From: Chondrosia reniformis
Lineage: Eukaryota; Porifera; Demospongiae; Chondrillida; Chondrillidae
Assembly: GCA_947172415.1 (NCBI GenBank)
Contig: OX359196.1
Coordinates: 4,901,901-4,965,900 of the forward strand
Direction of reading: 5' to 3'
DNA length: 64,000 bases
Under the pieces are notes generated by a model. That model saw nothing but the letters and a program-made list of their open reading frames with translations. It searched no databases and was not told the DNA's origin. The translations under genes were made by a program, and so were the position numbers. Shown here in pieces: positions 9,548 through 21,300 of the stretch. The stretch's first letter is position 1; each line of letters begins with the position of its first letter.

Positions 9548-12500
9548 TTATTTAAATGTGTCCAATACAATGCTAACACATTCTACTTGTCTGTCTTCAT
9601 TGAATTCACAAATCTTTACTTCTCCTCTCAATGCACTACTTTCATTTTCTATGCAAACCCATTTTTCCATAACAATTTCGCCAGCATCAGGCACATGAAA
9701 TTCCTGTTTTAACAGTTCTTGAGGATTGTCAGGACTAAAGTTACCTTGCAGCTCCACTATCAGCTGCTTACCTACAATTGACTGGAAGGATCTTGTTTCT
9801 CCAATCTGCTGATACAAACTGTTAAAAGGCATGAGTGCTGTCTGTAATACGTTGTCAGCATTGGTTATGAGAACAACAATTTGACGACAGCTCTTCCTTG
9901 TGGATTCGGTGGATATAAAGATTCTAATGCTCAGCATCACCGGCTCCTCACGGACCATATCTACGAAGGCTTGCTTGGCAATAGTAGTTGGTCTCCACTC
10001 AACAGCAATTGGGACAATCCACCCAAGATGGCGTCCTTTAATTTGAGCCTCGACTATAGAATCATTGTCGCTCTTTTTAGTAATCTGAATTTCAAAACTC
10101 TCAGTACTGTCACACCAAGGGCCGTGGAGGTCTTTTGCAGTCATGACTAAATACTGAACGGATAATCCTTTTAAGGGATTAGGAAAGGTAGCAGTGATCT
10201 CATAGGGCCTGAGAACCACCAATTGATTTGACTCTGTTTCCAGCTGGATGCAGGAAATCACGTGAACAACTTCATTCTGCCCCCTACTCTGCATTTTGTG
10301 TGCCATCTCTTCTCTTTTGACTGTGGCAACCTGGAGATTTATTCTGTAATCAACACATCCTTTGGGGATGAATAAGTCGCAATTCTCATTTAGCTTATTC
10401 TTAACACCTTCAACAACTGCAACTTTCTCCAAAGTCTTGAACAAGATGTGTTGCGCTACATTAGAAGATAATAATACAATAATTGATATTTACGTATACA
10501 TTTGCAGTGCTTCATAACAATTACAGTATACTATTTCAGTCCCAAATTGTTAATGAAACGACCTTCAAATATTTACAGCAAATCAGGTTTCCATACATGC
10601 TTACATGCCATACATGAGGTGCATACCATTTTTTCATGTATGTATATATTGTTAGGTTAAGATATACAGCTTAAAATAGAACTTAATTCTTACATTTAGC
10701 TTTTGGAATTTTCTTAATAAGATGATCTATCCCGATAGTTTCAAGGGTGTGTTCTGTCAGTTGGCAAAGGTTAACCATCCTGGGATTTTGGGACATGCGA
10801 GAGGCCTTAAGTAGTTCACTGCTGTTCCTGTGAAAGGCAATCAGAGATTCCAGGAATTGTTTCTGGCCAGTCATTCTATAGAGAGAGAGAGAATCAAAGA
10901 GGTTTGAAGGCTTGCATTATTTGCAGCTATATAGTATATGCCATCTTGATATATACTTAGTAGTAAAATGAAAAACCAGAGAGAGTTTATAGAATGCATA
11001 GACACAGTAAATTCAGTCAATGGTCTAGACTAATTAACTTGTATATCTGTGACTTCACTTTATACTCAGAGGAAAATGTTAATTTTGTTAGACCATGCAG
11101 GTTTAAAAATTAGAAAATGTACACTCACTTGAAAAGACTTTTAGCCAATTGGCAAAGGCCTGCAATTATGAATGCTCTCAGCTCAGGCCTGTGAAAGTCT
11201 GGCAACTTGAGTGCTTGAGTGAAGATAGTGCAAGCTTTGGGAATATCCATCTCCTTGTTCAGAAGATAAAACATACACCATCCCACCACTGCTTTCAAGT
11301 TCTCTGTCTATATATATAGAGGGATAGAGAGAAAAAGAGATAGAGATTTGATAATACATATGTATATATAAATTGTACAAAAAGCTGTTCTGAGAGCTTA
11401 AATGTAATGTTTGTTGTTGATTAAGGTAATTGAATATATTGAATTGGGTGGCATGTTTTTCGTGCCGTCCCTATATACTTCTATATACTTTGAGAATACT
11501 ACTGTACTCTCTAATTATATGTACATATACGTAGTTGAATAAATATGCATCTTTGGAAATGTGTATACATGTACTTATAACCTTTTGATTTGAATCAAGT
11601 GGTGCCATTTTTGGGATGTGAAGACCTCTGCACAAAATTGAAAAGAGAATAGGTATTATATACAGTCTCAGGAAATATCTTTGTAATCACGCTTATTGAC
11701 ATACTTTTGGGTTTTGTATATGATAGGATGACGCTGAATGTTCCACTGCTTCTTTGGTGATGCTTCACAGACTAGCACCTCAAGAAATATCCAGTCATTC
11801 TCTTGACAGTGTACCTCGGCTTCTGTCCTCCAGGTCTCTCGCTCATTCAGTACCTGCAATCCATTTACTGGCCCAGGAAACAGGATTTCTGGATGGTAGG
11901 GGCGATTGAGGGAGTAGACTCGAAGGCTAAATGCTGTTGCAAATGGCCAAGGATTGATCACCTCTAGGCTTATGCTTGAAGCATCTTTTAGGGTAACTGG
12001 GAATCGTGTGCTACCATTGGCAACCACATTCAAGGTAAGGTATGGATTCCAATCCAATTCCGATGTATGGTAGTAAGAATAGGAAAGGATTTTGGTACCA
12101 TAATTGGAGACCTCGGACTTCCAATCTACCGGCCTTCCACTGCTGCCTAAACCACTCAGACGGGAACCTGAATGTCTGCCATCTGGAGGCTTGCACTCTG
12201 GTGACAGGCTTGTTTCCTCGCCAATGCCAGATTCATTGCTTTCCCTCTGTGCCCCCGAAGGAGGAGGCTTAAGCTGAGAGGGTGTCTTTTCAATGGCACA
12301 TGTGGTGATAAGGAGAACAGGAGGCGGTCGCACTATTTCTCCTGCTTCACTGTGGATGAGTCGTCCAATGTGAGGCTTCAATGAGAAGGATGAATTGAGT
12401 GTTGTCTCTCCCTGTTTGGTACCCTTGCAATAGTGATCCTTCAATAGGCTGGCCATCACAATATCTACATCTACCACAAGACAGATCTGCCCAGAGGACA

Positions 12501-13872
12501 ATGTAAACTCCCCACTGACTGGAAACTCATCATTGGTGGCTGTGTGGAACAGTGGTTCTTGTAAAATGTCGGTCAGCAAGGGCTCCAGGCTAGAAGAATA
12601 ATTCTTTCCCATTTTTGGGTAAAGGTTAAATATAGCTGATAGCACTCGTTTAGAATCAGTATAGTCTACCAAAATCAAGGGAAAAACATTAAACAACATC
12701 TAATATCCCTATCTAAATGAAAATATATCCTACAGTGATCTGAGTCAGGCATTTCTCCATACTCCAAGATGTCTGATACAAACTGATCCAACTGAATGAA
12801 GTCTTCTTTATACCTATCAATATGGGCCCTACGAATAGGGTTGTTGTCCATCCCTCCACCCAGCTGTCTCTGCCTCAGCTGGTCCCTGTCTGGAGGAAAG
12901 TCCATACTCGACCTCTTTCTGTAATCATCAGCATCGTTAATGTCTATGTGGGGCCCATGTGAGGAAGGTAATTCTGCCATAGAAGACTCTCTACGTCCAG
13001 TCTTGAATGGTGGACAGAATTCTTCAGCAACTATTATCACATGCAAGACAAAGGATATGTAAGATTTAATGACCCAAAAAGTATTTCATTTCCATAACTC
13101 ACTTCTCCTTCTCTTGTGAAGATCCTCAAACATAAACTCTCCTGCCATGCCCTTCTCAAATGCAAGAAATATTTCCCTACTTATTGCACAAATAACTTTC
13201 CCTGTCCAGTTAGCATATCTCTCTGGTTGTACTTTTTCAAACCATGCTTTGTAAGAATATTTCTTTTTCAAGCTAAGAATCCACTTCTGAAGATCATCTT
13301 TTGACCAGGTTTGGGGGTCTGTGTATTGAAATACATATATATAATTAACCACACAAGTGATCATAAACCACAAGGTATGACAAACATGTCACTGTAATAT
13401 CTGTGACAAACAAGAAACGTTTTTTCCTATGGCAACTATTACAGAATCGATTAAGCTTCATTACACTATATAATTTAAAACATATTTAACAAGAGTAATG
13501 AGTAAATTTAAGTAGCTATAAGCTTAATTATGTATTCAGGGTTGCGTCCTAATAAGTTACAATATAGTACAACGGAAAGGGTAAAACCAGGGTCAAGGTC
13601 TCTTAGAAAAAATGTGGCTAATAGGGGGGTGCTTCTTTACATTTACATATGCCTACTACAGTTCTGTTCTCTTTAAGAATTACACTACACATGTATATAA
13701 CAACTACAAGTTTAGACTTATAAGATATAAAGAGAAAACTACGACAGAAGAATCATTTCAATTCGCGTTCTATTGTATTTATTCGTGACGGTTCCTAGAA
13801 TTGATAAAACTTATCAGGCTTCGCGTCTAATAACTCACCTAATGGCAATCCGTCTGGTTGAGTGTCTGACAT
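9548..13872 (-). CDS. Unrecognised 938-residue protein, possible ZU5/UPA-like C-terminus
   Basis: Eight exons in consistent phase: 13839-13872, 13103-13318, 12735-13031, 11705-12665, 11582-11627, 11129-11301, 10694-10875 and 9548-10455. The start is MSDTQPDGLPL. Residues ~15-80 are a compact charged helical region beginning TWSKDDLQKWI. A disordered Ser/Pro/Gly linker follows within exon 4 (SGIGEETSLSPECKPP). Then comes a beta-rich segment (SISLEVINPWPFATAFSLRV). Exons 6-7 are helical and TPR-like (WCMFYLLNKEMDIPKACTIF). The last exon begins with a ZU5-like pattern (CDLFIPKGCVDYRINLQV, later RPYEITATFPNPL), followed by a beta-rich block that could be UPA-like. There is no death domain and no membrane segment. 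ZU5/UPA occurs in ankyrins, PIDD and UNC5; this assignment is weak. An in-frame stop at 11668 is avoided by a good donor at 11703-11704. Confidence 0.75.
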
Positions 13873-15378
13873 GGTCTAAAGCAGCAATGGCCTCTTTAAT
13901 TTGCAGATGCCTTTAATAAGCTACTTAACCACGAACAACTCGATCAGCTACGTCCTACCAGCTTTATTACCATCCTTACCAGAGTGGGAGTGTTTGATTC
14001 ATAGTTTAGCATAACAGGAAGTTGTTACGAATATTGTAGTGTATTATAATATATAGGAATATAGGTGTAGCCATAATATAAAGAACTACGGGGCAAAATG
14101 TACATAGTGTAATTTGCAGGTAGATTCGATTACTCGAGTTCAAAATTTAGATCTAGAGATAGCCCAAGAACATGTACCTCTTTTATTGTTAAAGATTTAC
14201 ATCGATGCTGTCATACATGCAGGCTGAGAATAGCAGAGAGATTCCATGTCAATTAACAATTTGTAGAAGTTATATACTAAAAGAAGAATTATACCTGAAA
14301 TTCTTGTCTATTCAATTTGGCAGACTATAAAAATGCATATACGTATACGTATAATGCCAAGGATTCACAAAAGATCAAAGAGTGAAGGGTGGAATTTCCA
14401 GAAACAGCTGTCTGACCCAGTGGAGCAAAGAAAAAAGAGGAGACTCCTGTATCCTCATCCAATTTAAAGCTCTCACCAGGTATAGTTCCATATAGGCCTT
14501 TCAGTCTAGGCATATCATGTAGGAATAATACGATTAATAATAATGTACATCTGATTGCATGATGCACAGTCACATAATGGAGTACATGCATGTACCAATT
14601 GCAGAGCTAGTATTGTTATTAATGAAAATACTAGCTGTTATATTAGCTATAGAATATGCTATTGGACAACTGTGACTGTATAATACACACACATATAGTT
14701 AATGGTATTCATGATGTCTAGGTATATTGTATATTTAATGATATTCATAATGAGTGATTTCCTAGTTTCTTGGAAAGTCAGGTGGGTAAGGAAAAGCTGT
14801 CTTTTCCTTTTCAACTGAAGGTCCCATGTTATTAATATAAGAAATTCTTGTGGTCAGTTGCTAAGTTCAATATAATACTTACTATGTAATTTATAACAAA
14901 ACTGAAACTGTCAATAGGTGTTATATACTATTATTATTGTTGGACTTTCCATTATTAGTTTACAAGGCAGTGAATGTTACAGGGGATTTACATTACACTG
15001 TAAATTGAAAATGAAGTCATTAATAACTTAATATATTCACGACTTCTACTAACAAACATACAGTGATACACCTATACATGTAATTTAATAAGCATGTAAC
15101 ATATTATCACTGACACAAATCACACACACACGGTGCTCCTATATATAAAACACAAGTTTCATGTGTATAATATATGTACCACATGTATTCGGTCAATGTC
15201 TATAATAACCATTCTTTACTGCAAAATTTTAAATTTGAAAATACACACACACATACATACACAATATTATGCACAGATGAGCTATTATGAAAAGGTTCTT
15301 ACATGCCTTAGTAACCTCAAAATGATTAACCAATGAGAATGTAACAATACATTTTAAAACAATACTTGAAGCATGGGC
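13873..15378. other. Intergenic between two minus-strand genes
   Basis: It contains a decayed hammerhead-like repeat at 14353-14530 and simple CA-type runs near 15118-15130 and 15241-15260. No coding exon was found. It should hold the 3' UTR of LRGUK and the promoter of the 938-residue gene. Confidence 0.65.
14353..14530 (+). repeat. Dispersed repeat, decayed hammerhead-like copy B
   Basis: It matches copy A over GCCAAGGATTCACAAAAGA, AGGGTGGAATTTCC, AGAAACAGCTGTCTGACCC and the CTCATCC tail. Bases of the CTGATGA core are deleted (AGAGTGAAGGG), so the motif cannot be active. Confidence 0.7.
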
Positions 15379-18300
15379 TTATGCAGACAAGGGACTTTGA
15401 GAAGGGGATATCCCTGATGTTGAGGAAATCCTTGAGAAGGAGGCACCAGAGCCAATACTAGTAGTTTCTGAAGCAGTTTCTTCAATCAAATGGACTTCTT
15501 CCAATTGATGCATGTCATTTGGACTGTTTACTGAAGCCATTGAAACAACACTGGACAAGAACAAATATGTATATAACCACGTGTAGGCAAAATGAAGGAA
15601 TGCATAACTGTCATTACATTAGACAGTATCACATGTACAAGAAGCTTCCTGAATATTCCCTGGTAGGATTATATTATTATACCCAAAATGGCTTAAGAGT
15701 ACCTCTAGATATCTACATACAGCCTAAGTTTGAGAGAGCTATTAGTTGTTTGTTTTAAATGTGCAATGATACAATGGATCATTACTGAAGCAATGTATAT
15801 AGCCATTAGTAACTTCATACCATCAAAGTTTCTATAAACAGTCTATTTGTGAAAGAATCTGATAAGAAAGACATGTACATATATACACGTATTGAAAAAC
15901 AGGCGACTTTAAGATCTGAAACTGATCTTAAAGCTTTGTGATTGACAACTTGAATATGTAACAATAGTTAAAGTGAACTTGGGTTTCACCCATTGGCTCA
16001 TTGTATTTCTCAAGTGACATGCGTGAGTGGGGTCAATTTTAAAGTCAGGTGATGATAAGAAGGATACAGACATACATACTATCTAGTATAATAGTTGAGT
16101 GGTGTATGTACCTATAGAAAACTGGTCTGGTATACATACATACACCTATATGTACTTATGCAAACTAAAGTTATATACACACATGTATACATGCTATACA
16201 AATGGAATAGGTACAGTGAACTCAGGATAACACCTACAATAATTATATGGAGGAGGACGCATGATTAGATAATTACTAAAGTACACAGCCAACCTCTCTG
16301 AGCGATGTGACAGTTGGGTAATCTGAGCTCTCTTTATTGCATTGGTCTGAACAGCCTCAAGAGCTTTCTTAAGGCTTCTTGACCCACTGTGCCGAAGTGG
16401 CTTCAGAGAAAACAGAGGAAAGACATATTTTCTGATGCAGTACACTTTCAACACATGTTCTTACCTCACTCTTAATGCGAGATTTACTCTGATTTGTACC
16501 AGAGTACTGGCTAAGTGATGTGGATGGACGGGACCATGTCTTTGCCACCTGTTTAATGTTCTGTAGCAAGAGGGGAGACTGCAAATCAAGTGTCTCTGTG
16601 CCCGGTAGCCCTCCCACTACACCTCCAGAAGAGGTCTCCTGTACCACAGATGAGACCACAGTACTGTCCTCCTCAGTCGCAGCTAGGGTGCCCGTCTTTG
16701 TGGAGGAGGTTCCCGATACAACTGCTGACATTGGCATTGCTTCATAATCTGCAGAAGTGTGTGCCATTGAATGACCTTCTTTATCTGAAGGCGCTATGGA
16801 ATCTGTCGACTGTACAAGTGAGTTTGGAGTGATGCCAGCATATTCCATCACCAGGTCACGCAGGGTCTTGTATCCCACATCTAGGGAATCTACAAAAAAC
16901 ATTTGAAATTGCATATGAAGTAGAGTGTAGATTCTTTAAGTGTAAGCAATTCCATTTTAGTAGGAATTCAAACTGTAGTAATCCCCTTTTCACGTATCCC
17001 ATTACACCAGCTATCCAAAGGCAAAACATAACAGATGACATCATGTATATCCCATATGTATACAAGTTTGTGTATATCTACATAAATACTCTTAAACATG
17101 GCTGATGTCAACATGAGGTCTCATCATTTGACTCTGGATATTACCCCACCCACTCATGTCTCCTGAGGAGCGCAATGAGTTCCACCCTTTACTTATTGCG
17201 CTCCTCAGGAGACATGAGTGGGTGGGGTAAAATCCATAGTCAAATGATGAGACATCACAGCTTTATGATCAGATTCAGATCTTAAAGTTCTCTCTTTTTG
17301 TGAGACTAAGGAAAAGTTAGAACAGATGTTTTTCTAGAGTTATTAATATAGGGAAGGTTCAAGAGCTTTAAATGAGGCTACAGTCTCATATGTGTGTTAA
17401 TGGGTGCATGTACAGTATACAAGTATGGGTATGTACATACATATGTATGTAATTACCACATACCACAATTAATTACTGCATCAAAGAATCCAGGTCGCTG
17501 CTGGTTGATTGTCTTGCATACTTCTGCCTCTTCCAGGGCATGTGTAATCTCTTCCTCAGAGAAACACCCTCTTCGCTTCAATCTATTCAGATGACTCTGT
17601 AAGTACGTGATAATGTAAGATATCTCATCAGGGCTTCATAGAGGGGGAGGGGGCAGGAGGGACATTTACCTGGCCCAAAGTTATGCATACAGCCCTGCTC
17701 ATATTACATATGTACATATTTGTAGAATTGCATATAGTGAAGGTACAATCCAAACTCTTTATTTCCTTCATTAAAGTACAGAGGGAAGGTCCAAGTGTCT
17801 GACAGCCGTTTAAACACTAATGACAAATGACGCATGAGTTTGATTTCTGGTAATTGTTCCTCTTGTGTATTTCCCTCTTAATGGTGTTTAAGGATGACTA
17901 CTTGTCGGTTTATTATACGTAGCTTTACATACATGATTACTCATGGATACACATGTACCTACGTATCTGTATCCTCAAGCTCACCCAAAGTTCAATAGAC
18001 TTGCCCTAAGTCATTAGTCTAGGAAAATTGTGTTTTAGTTTTTAGTCTATTCTCCTTAAGTTTCCTTAGCTTCATACGTAGGCATGATATTAAATAATAG
18101 CTTTAGAATATGGTGTTTTAGATAATTCATATATAATCACTGGGGGACCAACCAAGTGACCAAAGTCTGATCTTGGTTGGGAGACTGCTGTGCTATCAAT
18201 TTCATTCATATTCATTCATTCAATTCATATGTATCTACGTATATACGTATGTACATTGGGCTACTGTACAGACATACTGGCCATTCTACACTTTGGGAAT

Positions 18301-21300
18301 GAAATTGTAGCCATCACACCAATTAAGATACATCATAACATGTCAACTTACAGAGTCAGACACAAAGTCTGCGTCCTCTTTAGAAGAAAGCACATAGTAA
18401 TTTGTATCATGTATGTGGAACTGTATTGAATCTAAATATGTAGGTTTGTACTGCACCTGTTGGCTTATCGGCAGTGCAAGCACATATCTGGGTTCAAAGT
18501 GGGTACTCTTCATCTCCAGTGCTCCCTATAGGGTTCAATACAAAACATATTAACAACAAATTTGTGTTACTGATTATATTACAACTAAAGACATTGTTAA
18601 AGAGCTTGTGGGAAAAACCAGTTAGAACATAACAAGGGAAACATATTTGAACTAAATTGTTACCACAAAGGGCTGATTGGCGAGTTGGTCACTCCACAAT
18701 CATGTGTTAGTATATACAAGTACATGCACTGGAATACTTTGGTAATGCATAGCTACTTACTGTAGGTATATTAGCTACAACAGAAATTAAAAGATCACTT
18801 TTATCTACTGTATAAATGTACAGTCATAGACATTCCCTTTTATTTTCATCTTTGTGACTAATAAACCAATTGAGTTGGTCAGTTTCTGTAGACTGATTAT
18901 TAGCTTAAATTATTACCATTGCAACAAAAAGTGAATTTCTCAGTATTATAAATGCTTTAGTAAGCTTCCTTAGGAGTTGTATCTTATCATTTAAAACCTA
19001 ATTCTCAAAATAGTGAATCTTTTTCTGTTCTCCCTGTGGCTTCTCTGTAGATGAGATTTCAAAGCATTGGTCTAATAACAGTATAATCCAAACACAAAAT
19101 GTATGTATGTCATTTGATAGACTAAATCATTAAAAGTCAAGAAGCAACAAGTGTGAATCTGTAATTACCAAATGTAAACCTTTGTACATAGAGATTGATA
19201 TATTGCATTCAGAGATTGACATCATATATATGTACAATTTATTTCAAAATCAATGACATACTCACTTCAATGCTTAGATGTACAACGCAAGCCAGTCCAT
19301 GTTGGGCTACCATCTCCACTGCAGCTACTGAGAGACCATATCTATAGCCAAACCTCTCCAGTGACTGCATAAAGTCACCCTACAAACGACACACTTTGGC
19401 TGCATAGTATACATAACAATGTTGTACTAGATGTATTCCACACACACGAACATACATACATACAGTAACTATGTTGTCAAATCGAATGATTCGACCCGGA
19501 GGTCTTCTTCAGCAATGAATGAGGAAAAGGGTCAACTTAAATAGAAAAATACATACTTCTTGTTGCTGATGCTCAACTAACCCCTGTTACTAATGCAACA
19601 AATATTCCCTATCATTTCATATATTAGGTCAAACAGTCCATTTGTCATTATTACGTACACATATAATATGTATATATGTATTATTATTTAACATACTGCA
19701 TAGTCATGTACATATACGTATACGTACAACTTAATACTATATACAAGCTTAGGGAGCTACATACATAAACCTACAGCGTCCTCAATACACATACTAGATG
19801 TACATACAACCTACAGCATCCTCAGCTGCTGCAAAGGTGTTGTTGCTGATAAAGTAGTACTCCTTTCCATCTCGTTCTCCTTCCCTCTTTGGTCTTGTTG
19901 TGTGAGACAAACTGAAGAGATGGGTTTATGTAGTGTGACAACACACACACATGAATATGTAGATACGTACGTACGTATGTAGGATGTACGCATTGAGGCA
20001 AATGAAAAGAAAAAAAGAATCCGTGATTAAAATGAAGTTTCACTCTATACCAAATATTTCTATAAAACAATGGTGGCTTTAAGAAGTGACTCTGGGGTTT
20101 AACGTCTACAGATTACTTCATTTCACTAATCTTCCTTCATAGGTAAGGAAGAGATGGAATAACCTCAGATTGGTATGGACTGACTATCTGAGGTTACAGC
20201 GCATGTCATGTACTGAAGGTTCTGCGTACCCTTGTCCAAAGTAGGTTGGAAAGTCCTCCACCAGTCGTCTTGCCATGTACCCTTTGCCCGTCCCCAAAGG
20301 TCCACACAAGATCAGCATGGGGTAAGGCTCATTTGGGTGGGTTAAGGAGCTGACATACGTATGTACGTGGGAAGAAAGGGAGGAGATTTAACAGTAGAGT
20401 CAAATCCATTTATCAGACTGCATATACTGAGATCAGTGCAATGTTGGCAGGTATAAATGTATGTATACTACTACTCCATAGGTACGTATTTGTACGTATG
20501 TACGTATTTGTACGTATGAAGCCTAATGTAACTTGGCAATGTGTCTCTACCTAAACTTTAGTCTGACTGGCTGTTGTAAGGACTTGGTGACATGAAACAT
20601 GTGTCTCCTAGCAGCCATGAGATCCATGGAAGGATCAAATGTGTTCTTTGCTAACACCTACGTAGGTAGGTACATAGATAGATAGAGCTGATGGGATTTC
20701 TTCTAACTGCACCAAACGTATCTTTGAGATGGTTCATCTCTCTAGCATTTTTAGTGTCTAGACGCAGTTTGTTTCTTTCTTCTTTGATCCTAATGAAACA
20801 GACTGTGTCTCTAGACGTTCAAAAGACTAGAGATGATCCATCTCAAAGATATGTAGATAGAGTTACACAGAGGATGGATGTATGGATGGATGGATGGATG
20901 GATGGATGGATGGATGGATGGATGGATGGATAGATGGATGGATGGAGGGATGGATGGATGGATGGATGGATGGATGGATGGATGGATGGAGGGATGGATG
21001 GATGGAGGGATGGATGGATGGATGGATGGATGGATGGATGGATGGATTAGATGTATAGAAAGACTAGTAATATGTATCACCTTATCAAAAGGAGATATAT
21101 CTTCTCTATCCAGAGTAGTTATCCAATGCAAGGAAAACACAAAGAAAGCTCTGTACTGACTAACATTCTGTAGCAACAAGACATATGCAATACTCCTACA
21201 TACGTATATTATATAAATACACACATAAGCCAAGTGTGATAATTAAACCACAAGTCTTTCTAATCATTTAAACAAAAGGCTGGTTTGGTGTAATAAACTT

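Noticed and set aside
11668-11704. Stop at 11668 as the end of the 938-residue gene
   Set aside because: The donor GTATGT just before it, a 46-bp exon at 11582 and three further exons all agree in phase.
20691-21233. Long WMDG and HPSI repeat ORFs on both strands
   Set aside because: Products of the GGAT microsatellite; the only real coding DNA here is LRGUK exon 21081-21155.
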